A DNA stretch of 50,804 nucleotides from Candidatus Gastranaerophilales bacterium (GCA_944324235.1 CALUVN010000008.1:1-50804); one strand, 5' to 3'; counted from the first letter of the stretch, positions 1 through 7,815 are shown. The notes: a model not told the origin generated them from the letters alone. Numbers and translations are program-made.

Positions 1-4
1 TCTT

Positions 5-68
5 GAATACTTAATAAAGGCGACTGCTTCAATATTGAAGAGTAGTATTGATGCAAACTTATGTTTGC
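5..68. repeat. 64-nt structured repeat, copy A
   Basis: This stretch matches 180-243 over its full 64 nt, with AGGCGACT and AGTATTGATGCAAAC conserved. It contains two stem-loops, CTTCAATATTGAAG (27-40) and GCAAAC-TTAT-GTTTGC (53-68). The first stem differs in sequence between copies yet still pairs, which hints at RNA-level conservation. No coding potential was seen. It could be a small RNA, a structured 5' or 3' element, or a dispersed palindromic repeat. Confidence 0.6.
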
Positions 69-95
69 CCCCTCACCTTAGCCCCCTCCCTCAAT

Positions 96-116
96 CCCTC
101 CCCTCAAGGGGGAGGG
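96..116. repeat. GC-rich palindrome between the two 64-nt repeats
   Basis: CCCTCCCC (96-103) pairs with GGGGAGGG (109-116) across a short loop, preceded by a C-rich tract from 69. Its composition is sharply unlike the AT-rich surroundings. Similar 'CCCTC...AAGGGGGAGGG' interspersed palindromes occur in many bacterial genomes, so this is probably a dispersed repeat copy. Confidence 0.55.
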
Positions 117-123
117 AAGTGTT

Positions 124-179
124 AGAAAACTCTTACTTTTTTCAAAAGCCGGCTTTTCAAAGATTTTTATAAGTTTTCT
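124..179. repeat. Nested inverted repeat
   Basis: AGAAAACT (124-131) pairs with AGTTTTCT (172-179), enclosing the perfect palindrome AAAAGCCGGCTTTT (144-157). It fills the spacer between the two 64-nt repeats, making the whole 1-250 stretch a series of hairpins. Confidence 0.5.
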
Positions 180-243
180 GAATATCTAATACAGGCGACT
201 TTTCAGTCTGTGGAAATAGTATTGATGCAAACATCATGTTTGC
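180..243. repeat. 64-nt structured repeat, copy B
   Basis: Second copy of the element at 5-68, in the same orientation and of the same length. Its first stem-loop reads TTTCAGTCTGTGGAAA, and its second is GCAAACATCATGTTTGC with a 7-bp stem. The loops differ while the stems are kept. It lies just upstream of the minus-strand terminator at 253-280. Confidence 0.6.
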
Positions 244-252
244 TGTTTGCCA

Positions 253-280
253 ATAAAAAACGACCATTTAAAGGGTCGTA
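253..280 (-). terminator. Rho-independent terminator, minus strand
   Basis: Read on the minus strand, ACGACC pairs with GGTCGT (260-265 with 274-279), followed by six T. It is the first good stop signal downstream of the minus-strand gene at 507-1571, about 230 nt past its stop codon. Confidence 0.65.
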
Positions 281-375
281 AAGGGAAATAAAGGGAAAAA
301 AGGAAAACTATATAAAAAAGGGTTCAAAAGCGATTGAAAGTGAAAAAAAACGTATAGGATATATTAGGAGGTACT

Positions 376-417
376 ATGCAACCGCTTTTGAGAATTCTTG
401 TTCGTTATTTTAAATAA
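376..417 (+). CDS. Candidate 13-residue cationic mini-protein
   Basis: ATG at 376 follows a strong Shine-Dalgarno sequence (AGGAGGT, 366-372) at normal spacing. It encodes MQPLLRILVRYFK before TAA, a short hydrophobic and basic peptide that would form an amphipathic helix. A plus-strand hairpin with five T follows at 473-505, so the ORF could be its own short transcript. I do not recognise a family. It might be a leader peptide or a type I toxin-like peptide, or a chance ORF behind a good ribosome site. The opposite strand here is the 3' untranslated region of the 507-1571 gene, so transcripts would be antisense to each other. Confidence 0.4.
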   Translation: MQPLLRILVRYFK

Positions 418-472
418 TTGTATTAATCTCCATATTATGTTCCGTAAACTCTAAAGAAATAAACTTATTCCT

Positions 473-505
473 GCTCCAAACCTGATAGTTAATGCGGAGC
501 TTTTT
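473..505 (+). terminator. Weak rho-independent terminator, plus strand
   Basis: GCTCC (473-477) pairs with GGAGC (496-500) across a long 18-nt loop, followed by TTTTT. It would end the short plus-strand transcript carrying the 13-codon ORF. The stem is only 5 bp, so the call is tentative. Confidence 0.4.
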
Positions 506-506
506 A

Positions 507-1571
507 TTAACCGAAAGTTTTGAAAGTAGATTCTGTGTTCTTTTCAATAACTTTAGTAACAGCATCCATTTCAGTTTGGATAGCGTTTTGTTCAGTATCT
601 AACTGTTTCAAACGTAATTCAAGGTTTTTATCTTCAGCTTGTATAATTTCAATCTTAGCATTGATTTCTTGAACAGCTTGATCATAAAGAGCTTTATCAT
701 ATTCGTATTGATTCATTGCATCATCGTACTTGTCTTGATCAGTAATAGTAGTAGCATCAAGAGTATAAGTAACTGCATCTTCAGTACCAGGGTTTAAAGT
801 GATGGCAATGTATCTTCCTGTAGTATCCTGTTCCATTTTAGCTGTTACACCTTTGATTTCTTCAGTAACTTTGTCAGTACCGATAGTGTATGCCGGAATA
901 GATGATTGAGAAGATCCTTTGTCAGAGTAAATAGACCCTGATGGATTGTTTGTTTCATCATATATATCTACTTTAGATTTTTTGTAGAAATAAGGTGTCC
1001 ATTGACCTGTAGAAGTATTCTTTTGATATCTTACGTACCATTTACCTGTTTGGTCACCGTTGTTATATTTATTGTTTAATTTTTCAATGTAAAGTTTTTC
1101 TTCTTCCATCAAAGCATCTCTTTGCTCTTGAGTAAGAGTAGACAAATACGGGTCATTATCCACATCATACCCTTGAGTGTTAGTGTCGCCAGCAACTCTT
1201 AAGATGTCGCTGCCGATGCTGTATGTACCATTATCTTCATCGTAGAAGATAACAGTAGGAGTAGTGGAAACAGGAGCGTAATCATCAGTATAAGTTCTGT
1301 TGTAGCTGATTAAGTAGTTACCGTCAGCTTGAGCAATCAAGGAAGTTATGGAATTGGTCAGAGCACCGTCATTGAATGAATATACTGTCTTAGTATAATC
1401 AGTAGTAGACGGAGGAGTTGGAACTGTCATTCCTAACAACTGATTGTAATAATTAGCAGATTGGTTAGACAAAGTTGTTCTTTGTTGGTTAACCTGTTGT
1501 CCTTCATATTCAGTGTTTGTTTTCCTTGCGGTAAGACCTAAAAATCTTGCCTGTGATGCTGCCATTCCCAT
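507..1571 (-). CDS. Flagellin-like/secreted structural protein candidate, MGMAASQAR family
   Basis: Protein of 354 residues, starting MGMAASQARFLGLTARKT with about 45 helical residues. A Thr/Ser/Tyr-rich variable middle follows, and the C-terminal 60 residues are predicted coiled coil ending in KNTESTFKTFG. The gene at 45431-47329 shares the N-terminal and C-terminal segments but not the middle. Conserved terminal helices flanking a variable centre are typical of flagellins, hook-associated proteins and type III translocon proteins, but I cannot assign it to one of those families. No signal peptide is seen. The start is set by the GAAAGGAAACAT ribosome site shared with the paralogue. A sigma-28-like promoter lies at 1610-1637. 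Export by a flagellar or type III apparatus is an inference. Confidence 0.75.
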   Translation of the reverse strand: MGMAASQARFLGLTARKTNTEYEGQQVNQQRTTLSNQSANYYNQLLGMTVPTPPSTTDYTKTVYSFNDGALTNSITSLIAQADGNYLISYNRTYTDDYAPVSTTPTVIFYDEDNGTYSIGSDILRVAGDTNTQGYDVDNDPYLSTLTQEQRDALMEEEKLYIEKLNNKYNNGDQTGKWYVRYQKNTSTGQWTPYFYKKSKVDIYDETNNPSGSIYSDKGSSQSSIPAYTIGTDKVTEEIKGVTAKMEQDTTGRYIAITLNPGTEDAVTYTLDATTITDQDKYDDAMNQYEYDKALYDQAVQEINAKIEIIQAEDKNLELRLKQLDTEQNAIQTEMDAVTKVIEKNTESTFKTFG

Positions 1572-1609
1572 AGCATGTTTCCTTTCGATTTCGTTCCCTT
1601 ATACTTTCT

Positions 1610-1637
1610 TTATCGGTTATTTTAATTATTTTCTTTA
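1610..1637 (-). promoter_or_regulatory. Sigma-28 (FliA)-type promoter for the 507-1571 gene
   Basis: Read on the minus strand, TAAA (1637-1634), 16 nt, then ACCGATAA (1617-1610). The bacterial FliA consensus is TAAA-N15/16-GCCGATAA. The promoter of the paralogue at 45348-45375 has identical spacing. Predicted transcript start is near 1603, about 30 nt before the ATG. Confidence 0.75.
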
Positions 1638-1713
1638 ATTTTTCTATCTATTTTCGTTACATTTCGTAATAAATCTAAAGTTTAAATTCACCGAAAGTCC
1701 TTATTTCACAACT

Positions 1714-1745
1714 AAAAAGACCGCTTTTTTCAAAGCGGCCTTTTT
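1714..1745. terminator. Bidirectional terminator
   Basis: A CCGCTTT/AAAGCGG hairpin is flanked by A-rich sequence on one side and T-rich on the other. It ends the minus-strand phosphorylase gene (stop at 1766) and insulates the sigma-28 promoter downstream. Confidence 0.8.
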
Positions 1746-1765
1746 ATGTATTTTTGTTAAGAAAA

Positions 1766-3457
1766 CTACTTGATATTAGAGAAAGTCCAAGCATCAAATG
1801 TAGGAGTTTCAGAAATATTCATTTCTTTTTTAGTAGTTCCTGTAGTTGAATCGTCATGAGCTATTGGTTTATACAATCTGTTGTAGTATTCAATAACCAT
1901 TCTGTCAGAGTTGAAGTAAGCTTCAGAAGTTCTGATAGCCTGTCTCATCAATCTTGCCCATTCAGTTTTGTTTTCATAGTAAGTTGGGATGATTTGATTT
2001 TCAATGATATTCATGAGACATTCATGATCTTTCCAGTGACGTTCTTCCCATGGCATTTCGTCATCAAGTTCAGGGTATTCAACAGTATAACCGTTAATGC
2101 CGTTAAATGTACCTTCAACAGTCCAACCGTCATAGATAGAAAGGTGAAGAGCACCGTTAGCGTTTGCTGACATACCTGAAGTACCTGAAGCTTCGAACGG
2201 TCTGAGCGGAGTATTTAACCAGATATCAGAACCGCGTTTTAACATACCTGATAATTCAAGTTCATAACCAGGTAAAACTACAACGTTTTTAAGGCTGTGT
2301 GAGCGGTTAAGAAGTTTGTTAAACATTTCTTTGCCCATAACATCATCCGGGTGGAATTTACCGGCGAAGATGATTTGAATTTTGTTAGCGTCAAGCAATC
2401 TGTTAATTCTGTCTTTATCCATAAGAATCAACCATGCACGTTTGTAATCAGCAAATCTTCTTGCCCAGGTAATTGTTAATACATCAGGATCAAATCTTTT
2501 ACCTGCAACGTTTGCAACATATTCAAACAATTCAACTTTCATTTCGCGTTTAACAGCGAGTAATTGTTCCGGAGTATTAGCTTCCTGAATACGTTTGTCT
2601 TGCCAGTAGTGGAGGTTAACAGCATTAGTGATAGCTCTGATAGGGCATCTTCCGTCAACCCATTCCCACATTTTGTTAGCAACGAGGCCGTGGAGTTGTG
2701 ATACTGCGTTAGCAATTCTGCTCATTCTTAAAGCTGCAACTGTAAGCGAGAAGTTTTCGCCGCCGAGTTGAACAGCAGTTTCTCTTGAAGCGCCTGCAAA
2801 GAATCCGCCTTCAAGCAATGTGTCAACCCAGTGAACTTCGTTACCTGCTGCAACAGGAGTGTGAGTTGTGAATACAGTTCTTTTCTTAACTTCATTAAGG
2901 TCGCCGTTGTATTGTCTTAATAATTCAAACGCAGCAGGAAGTGCGTGACCTTCGTTCATGTGAACAACGTCGAATTTGTATCCAACTTCTTGAAGAATTC
3001 TGATACCGGCAACACCGAGAACAGTTTCTTGAGCAATTCTGATTTTTTCGTTACCGTCGTAGAGTTTGTGAGAAATACTCTTAGCCCAATCGCTGTTACC
3101 TTCAATATCTGTAGTTAAAAGATAAACAGGGCAAGTTCCGAACAAATCAGGTTCAACTAAATAAGCTTTAACTTTAACTTTTTCTCCAAAAATTTCAACT
3201 TCGGTTGAAGCACCGATGTCTTTAAGAAAGTCGTAGTACTTTCTGATATAAGCTACTTCTACCTGACCATCATGAGCAATACGTTGATCGTAGTAACCGT
3301 ATGACCATAACATAGTTACGCCTACCATTGGCATTTGCAAATATCCTGCGGAAAGCATATGTGAACCGGCCAAAAATCCAAGACCGCCTGAATATGTCTT
3401 TAAAGACTGATCCATTGCGATTTCCATTGAGAAGTATGCTACATTTGGTAATGACAT
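1766..3457 (-). CDS. GT35 alpha-glucan phosphorylase homologue lacking the PLP lysine
   Basis: Protein of 563 residues related to the short bacterial/archaeal alpha-glucan (glycogen/maltodextrin) phosphorylases. Family landmarks include AYFSMEIAMD and YSGGLGFLAGSH near the N-terminus, HMNEGHALPAAFELL and FTTHTPVAAGNEVHW in the middle, and EASGTSGM near residue 429. The classical members continue GTSGMK, where Lys binds pyridoxal phosphate. Here the residue is Ser430 (GTSGMSANANG). If not a sequencing error, the protein cannot hold PLP as usual and may be a glucan-binding or transferase relative. The start is supported by an AAGAGG ribosome site. It is monocistronic, with a terminator at 1714-1745. 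Family membership is secure; phosphorylase activity is not. Confidence 0.85.
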   Translation of the reverse strand: MSLPNVAYFSMEIAMDQSLKTYSGGLGFLAGSHMLSAGYLQMPMVGVTMLWSYGYYDQRIAHDGQVEVAYIRKYYDFLKDIGASTEVEIFGEKVKVKAYLVEPDLFGTCPVYLLTTDIEGNSDWAKSISHKLYDGNEKIRIAQETVLGVAGIRILQEVGYKFDVVHMNEGHALPAAFELLRQYNGDLNEVKKRTVFTTHTPVAAGNEVHWVDTLLEGGFFAGASRETAVQLGGENFSLTVAALRMSRIANAVSQLHGLVANKMWEWVDGRCPIRAITNAVNLHYWQDKRIQEANTPEQLLAVKREMKVELFEYVANVAGKRFDPDVLTITWARRFADYKRAWLILMDKDRINRLLDANKIQIIFAGKFHPDDVMGKEMFNKLLNRSHSLKNVVVLPGYELELSGMLKRGSDIWLNTPLRPFEASGTSGMSANANGALHLSIYDGWTVEGTFNGINGYTVEYPELDDEMPWEERHWKDHECLMNIIENQIIPTYYENKTEWARLMRQAIRTSEAYFNSDRMVIEYYNRLYKPIAHDDSTTGTTKKEMNISETPTFDAWTFSNIK

Positions 3458-3523
3458 AAATTTTTCCTCTTCTTAATACTATGTACTCTAAATTTAAATT
3501 ACTAACCCTTGGGGTCTCTATAC

Positions 3524-3550
3524 AGCATAACACAAAAATTTTACTTGCAA
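3524..3550 (-). promoter_or_regulatory. Possible sigma-70 promoter for the phosphorylase gene
   Basis: Minus strand TTGCAA (3550-3545), 15-nt spacer, TATGCT (3529-3524), about 65 nt before the start codon at 3457. The spacer is shorter than ideal. Confidence 0.35.
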
Positions 3551-3636
3551 AGGGGTAGAAAATTTCACTTGACTGATTTTAGGTAAAATCTTTGAGCTGT
3601 CAAGGCTTCAGTAATTTAAAAAACTTAATAATCCGA

Positions 3637-4875
3637 TTAAATTCGTTGAACTTTTTCAAGAATTTTTGTGAGTGCAATTTTTACATGGGCATAGTTTAAG
3701 CCGCCTTGCATATATGCTACGTAAGGTGCTCTCATAGGTCCGTCAGCAGAGAGTTCTATGGTTGAACCTTCTATAAAAGTTCCGCCGGCCATAATTACTT
3801 TATCTTCATAGCCCGGAATGTATTCCGGAATAGGTGTTACGTATCCGTTAACCGGTGAAAGCGACTGTATTGTGCGGCAAAATTCTTCCAGAGGCTCAGG
3901 TGAACCAAACGTTATATTTTGTATTATGTCTGTACGTTTTTCGTTGTATTTCGGGTATGAGTCGTAACCTATTTCATCAAAGACTTTGGCAGCAAGCACA
4001 GCACCTTTCACTGCATCAGCAACAACTGACGGCGCCATAAATAAACCCTGGAATATTAGTCTGTGCTGGTTAAACATTGCGCCCCCCTCACATCCGATAC
4101 CAGGTGCTGTAAGTCTGTTTGCGGATTTGTCCACGTATTTTGCTTTGCCTGCAATGTATCCGCCTGCTTCAACTATTCCGCCTCCCGGATTTTTTATAAG
4201 TGAACCTGCAATTAAATCAGCACCTGCTTCCAGCGGCTCTTTTGTATCTACAAATTCACCGTAGCAGTTATCAACAAAACAAATACAGTTTGGATTTTTT
4301 TGTTTAATGATATTGCAGATTTTTTCGATTGTATCCATTGAGAGGGATTTTCTTGTTGAATAACCCTTTGAACGTTGAATAAGCGCCATTGTTACGGTTT
4401 CGTCAATTGATTGTTCAAGTTTTTCAAAATCAATATCTGTTCCGTTTTTCAGCGGAATTTCTTCATAAAGAACGCCGTGCGCAATCAGTGAATCTTCTTT
4501 CGTCTCGTTGTCGCCTGCTGTTCCGATTACTTCCTGCATTGTATCATACGGCGCGCCTGCAACAGATATAAGTTTGTTTCCCGGTCTGAGATTCCCGAAC
4601 AGACAGCAGGCAAGAGTGTGTGTACCTGATGCAAAATGTATTCTTACCAGTGCTTTTTCTGCTTTGAATACATCTGCAAATACTTTGTCCAGAACTTCTC
4701 TGCCCAGATCATCGTGTCCGTAGCCTGATACAGTATAAAAGTGTTCAGGGGCAACTTTGTTTTCTATAAAGGCTTTTAAAACTTTTTCCTGATTATAGTC
4801 CCTAATTTCGTCTATTTGTTCAAATTCTTTTGTTAATGCTTTTTCAGCCAGTTTAATCATTTCTTTGCTATTCAT
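3637..4875 (-). CDS. Methionine gamma-lyase family (PF06838) PLP enzyme
   Basis: Protein of 412 residues of the 'aluminium resistance'/methionine gamma-lyase-like family, a fold-type I PLP enzyme. The family's start is recognisable (YNQEKVLKAFIENKVAPEHF, then VSGYGHDDLGREVLDKVFA). The substrate loop IHFASGTHTLACCLFGNLRPG and the PLP lysine K228 in SLIKNPGGG are intact, as is VDNCYGEF, the aspartate region under the cofactor ring. Length is normal for the family. It probably acts on a sulfur amino acid such as cystathionine, methionine or cysteine, but family members are poorly characterised. It is transcribed alone. No strong ribosome site precedes the ATG. Confidence 0.85.
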   Translation of the reverse strand: MNSKEMIKLAEKALTKEFEQIDEIRDYNQEKVLKAFIENKVAPEHFYTVSGYGHDDLGREVLDKVFADVFKAEKALVRIHFASGTHTLACCLFGNLRPGNKLISVAGAPYDTMQEVIGTAGDNETKEDSLIAHGVLYEEIPLKNGTDIDFEKLEQSIDETVTMALIQRSKGYSTRKSLSMDTIEKICNIIKQKNPNCICFVDNCYGEFVDTKEPLEAGADLIAGSLIKNPGGGIVEAGGYIAGKAKYVDKSANRLTAPGIGCEGGAMFNQHRLIFQGLFMAPSVVADAVKGAVLAAKVFDEIGYDSYPKYNEKRTDIIQNITFGSPEPLEEFCRTIQSLSPVNGYVTPIPEYIPGYEDKVIMAGGTFIEGSTIELSADGPMRAPYVAYMQGGLNYAHVKIALTKILEKVQRI

Positions 4876-4964
4876 AATGTCTTTATTTTATTGCAAGCAG
4901 ATTTTAACGTCAATTACAATTTATTGAACTTATATGGCAAATTCCGCAAAAACTTTCAAAACTC

Positions 4965-5033
4965 CGTCATACTGAGCGTTAGCGAAGTATCTAATTAAAA
5001 GGGATTCTTCGGGCTAAAGCCCTCAGAATGACG
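4965..5033. repeat. Intergenic palindromic repeat
   Basis: CGTCATACTGAG (4965-4976) pairs with CTCAGAATGACG (5022-5033), and a second perfect hairpin GGGCTAAAGCCC lies inside (5011-5022). 'GTCAT-CTGAG...GAATGACG' palindromes are widespread dispersed intergenic elements in bacteria. Placed after the stop of the 5077-6960 gene, it may also act as a transcript end. Confidence 0.6.
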
Positions 5034-5076
5034 CACTTTTAATGATGTCTGAGAAATTTACTATATATGTCCCAAT

Positions 5077-6960
5077 TTATTTTCTTCTATTGTCAGGAAG
5101 AGTTCTGACCCATTCCATGTGTTTTGCGGCTTCTATGAAGCTTTCGGGAAAATATTCAAGTATTGTTAAGCCCCCGTCAGCCTGGCTGTCGCCTGTCATT
5201 AACATTGCATAACTTTCAGCGATAAATTCAAGAGAAGTTTTTGTTGCATAAGGTTTGTCAATATTTTTCTCCTCAGCTATTTTTTCAAAATTCTCAAGTT
5301 CTTTTTCAAATGCCTGTTGAAATTTTTCATTTTTGTTTGATGAAAATCTGGCTATTTGCAGTGGTAATTTGTATTCCGAAATTGTAGCGTCAAGTGCGTG
5401 TCCTAACTCGTGCTCTAATGTGTTTTCAGTTACAAATATATCATTGGTAAATGCACTATAGGCACCGCCGATTCTGTGATTCTCTGAAATAAGTTTAAAT
5501 ATTAAGTTTCTGGTATTTATATATAGTGACTTGTTTGAGTGCTCAATATCGTCAACCTCTGCTGCAATATCAAACAGTACTTGTCCGTTAACACTTTTTA
5601 GCTTTTCTATGAATACTTTTTTTTCTTCATCTGTGCATTCTTTGAATAGTTTGTTTAAAGCAAGTGATGTCGTTTTTCCGTCTGTTAAATTCTTTACAGA
5701 TACTGTATCATCAGAAAATTTTGTTTGAAAATGTTTGCCGTTGCACTCTGAATGAATTATTCCGTTTTCGTCCGGTTCAGACACACTTGATGTAAATTTG
5801 TATGTTTTTCCGTCACGAAAGAGCGTAATTTCGGAAGAATTTTGATTTGTATTGACTTTTGAGGCTATTCTTCTTGAAAATTTTATATCTCCGTTTTCAT
5901 TATAGAAAGTATCTGTTCTTACACCACCGTCCTTGCCGGAATGGTAGTCTATTAATTTTGCCAGTTTGTTGTTTTCATAAAATTCGTTTATAGTTCGACT
6001 AGGGGATGTGTATGTTGTATTTTTGCTTAATATTTCTCCTGATTTGGGATCATATTGGGTTGTCGAACGGAAAGATACAGGTTCATTTTGATCGACTTTA
6101 GTTTCAATGCATATATTGTTTTCATATTTTGAGACTTTTGTTCCGGATTCTGAATACTCATATTCTTCGTATTTGCCGGGTTCTTCCAAATATCTTTCAG
6201 TGCCTTTCGTAATTTTTTCATGTGTTTCCGGATCTGTAACGGTTCTTTCTGTAACCGCTGTCCAGTTTCCATTTTCGTATTTTACTGCTTTTATTGTGCC
6301 GTCAGGAAGTTGGAATGCTCGTTCAAAACCTCCGCCTATTTTATTAATCTGTAGATCTTTAGTGTACTCTGGCGGCGTGGGCAAATATTTTTCGGCTTCA
6401 ACCGGAAGTAAATTTTCAGCAAATAAATTATCAATTTCTCCTGTGTCGCATGTCCGCCAGGAACTTAAAGTTTTATTTGAAAGTTCGTTTAATTTCGTTA
6501 AATCAATTCTTCGCGGTGCATCTATGTCCTCAAGCTTTTTGTTAAGTTTTTCGCCAAGTGCTGCCAGCAATTGGGTACGGTCTTTTTTGCTTATGTTGAA
6601 TTCGTTCGATATTGCAGACACTAAGGATTCGCCGTATTTTTTATTGTATAACTCAAATACATCTGCAATATTCTCCGGAGTTATTTTCCCGAGGTGCTCA
6701 CCGAAGGTTGATGATGTCCCGAGCCCTTTAACGTCATTATAAAGTGAATCAACAATGCTTAGGGTTGTGTCTGTTGTGCCTGCTGCACTGTGCGCTGCAC
6801 CGCTCCAAAGACTGCCGGACGGTACTTTGCCGCTGTAATTCTGTTTCATAATGGAAATCTGCTCTTCTTTGCTTAACGCATTAAAGGCTTGCAGTTCTGC
6901 TTTGCTAAGTGTTTTTTTGTATTCTTCAATATTGTTGTTTAAATTTATACCTTTTACCAT
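5077..6960 (-). CDS. Anthrax-lethal-factor-like zinc metalloprotease, putative effector
   Basis: Protein of 627 residues. Residues 1-180 are helical, with no signal peptide or transmembrane segment. The middle (about 190-410) has Tyr/Asn/Gly-rich strands such as FYENNKLAKLIDY and FYNENGDIKFSRR, like the MORN/YwqK repeats common in toxins. The C-terminus holds a gluzincin site: H517-E-L-G-H521 within LEHELGHALDA, then LEFIAESYAML (E578 and E582 are candidates for the third ligand). The spacing and the closing ESFIEAAKHMEWV resemble the lethal factor (ATLF) peptidase domain, where EFFAEAF supplies the ligand. The substrate is unknown. A near-consensus sigma-28 promoter lies 10 nt upstream of the ATG, suggesting a very short leader or a start at M38. 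Protease is well supported; effector role is inferred. Confidence 0.8.
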   Translation of the reverse strand: MVKGINLNNNIEEYKKTLSKAELQAFNALSKEEQISIMKQNYSGKVPSGSLWSGAAHSAAGTTDTTLSIVDSLYNDVKGLGTSSTFGEHLGKITPENIADVFELYNKKYGESLVSAISNEFNISKKDRTQLLAALGEKLNKKLEDIDAPRRIDLTKLNELSNKTLSSWRTCDTGEIDNLFAENLLPVEAEKYLPTPPEYTKDLQINKIGGGFERAFQLPDGTIKAVKYENGNWTAVTERTVTDPETHEKITKGTERYLEEPGKYEEYEYSESGTKVSKYENNICIETKVDQNEPVSFRSTTQYDPKSGEILSKNTTYTSPSRTINEFYENNKLAKLIDYHSGKDGGVRTDTFYNENGDIKFSRRIASKVNTNQNSSEITLFRDGKTYKFTSSVSEPDENGIIHSECNGKHFQTKFSDDTVSVKNLTDGKTTSLALNKLFKECTDEEKKVFIEKLKSVNGQVLFDIAAEVDDIEHSNKSLYINTRNLIFKLISENHRIGGAYSAFTNDIFVTENTLEHELGHALDATISEYKLPLQIARFSSNKNEKFQQAFEKELENFEKIAEEKNIDKPYATKTSLEFIAESYAMLMTGDSQADGGLTILEYFPESFIEAAKHMEWVRTLPDNRRK

Positions 6961-6970
6961 AATGTTTTTA

Positions 6971-6998
6971 TTATCGGCAGATTATTATAAAAACTTTA
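6971..6998 (-). promoter_or_regulatory. Sigma-28 (FliA)-type promoter for the metalloprotease
   Basis: Minus strand TAAAGTTT beginning at 6998, then 12 nt, then GCCGATAA (6978-6971). Both boxes match the FliA consensus perfectly; the spacer is one base longer than the E. coli optimum and equals that of the other two copies in this window. Predicted start near 6964, only a few bases before the ATG at 6960. Confidence 0.8.
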
Positions 6999-7092
6999 AT
7001 CATGTTAAAGAATATTACAATATTTTTTTATTTAACCTTTTGTTTTTCCTGGTGGAGATAGTATTTGCCGCTTTAGAATAAATAATTTAATT

Positions 7093-7815
7093 ATGCAAAA
7101 AATTATTTTAATTTTATTTTTTTTAGTTGCAGGGATATCTGTACAAGCAGAAAACTACGGACTGTATCGTCCTGAAAACTACAACTACGAAAAGTATGGG
7201 AACACGGATGAGAAAATCCTTTTTATCATGGATTTTTCAAACAGCATGACGGATTATCTGAGCGGGCGTAAAAAGATTGATTTGATGCTTGAAACTATGG
7301 CACAAATTTTGCCCCATATCGGGCGGGATGTTTCTATCGGTTTAAGAATTTACGGACATAAAATGGGTTTTACAGCATTTGAAGCCTGCAGAGCATCTAC
7401 TCTTGCAGTTCCTATTGCTCCTGCAAATTCATTTAATGTACAGCGATCATTAAATGAAACAAAGCCGCGCGGGATGACTCCGATTACATATTCGCTTAAA
7501 CAGGCTGTCAAACATGATTTTCTCGGAGTTACAGGTAAAAAAAGAATTATCCTTCTCACTGACGGCGGGGAAAATTGTGACGAAAGTCCCTGCACTTATG
7601 TTATGGAATTAATTAAGGTAAGGAAAGATATTTCGATTGACGTAATCGCATTTAATGTTAAAGACAGAGATGATTTGGAACAGCTGGAGTGTACTGCACT
7701 TGTCACAAGCGGCAAGTTTTATACTGCAGACACTGCTGCTGAGCTTGTTGACAGTTTGACGCAGAGTATCAGCGGCAAAAAAGAAGTTGAGGCAAAAATT
7801 ATTTACGGAAACTAG
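7093..7815 (+). CDS. Secreted von Willebrand factor A domain protein
   Basis: Protein of 240 residues with a Sec signal peptide (1-19, ending GISVQA) and a single vWA domain. The MIDAS metal site is complete: D47-F-S-N-S51, T129 in RGMTPI, and D157 in LLTDGGEN. Three Cys (C99, and two in the NCDESPC loop) suggest disulfides outside the cytoplasm. Such proteins bind ligands or partner proteins through a Mg2+ or Mn2+ ion. It is divergent from the metalloprotease and shares its 132-bp upstream region. No clear ribosome site precedes the ATG, and the -10-like AATAAT at 7081-7086 would give a leaderless start. Ligand unknown. Confidence 0.85.
   Translation: MQKIILILFFLVAGISVQAENYGLYRPENYNYEKYGNTDEKILFIMDFSNSMTDYLSGRKKIDLMLETMAQILPHIGRDVSIGLRIYGHKMGFTAFEACRASTLAVPIAPANSFNVQRSLNETKPRGMTPITYSLKQAVKHDFLGVTGKKRIILLTDGGENCDESPCTYVMELIKVRKDISIDVIAFNVKDRDDLEQLECTALVTSGKFYTADTAAELVDSLTQSISGKKEVEAKIIYGN

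Noticed and set aside
1-250. CRISPR-like array in the repeat region.
   Set aside because: Only two imperfect 64-nt copies with a single palindromic spacer and no cas genes.
3570-3595. TTGACT with a TAAAAT box on the plus strand.
   Set aside because: Spacing is only 9 nt and no plus-strand gene follows.
6107-6742. 211-codon plus-strand frame opposite the metalloprotease.
   Set aside because: Composition is that of an antisense shadow, and the opposite frame has recognisable motifs.
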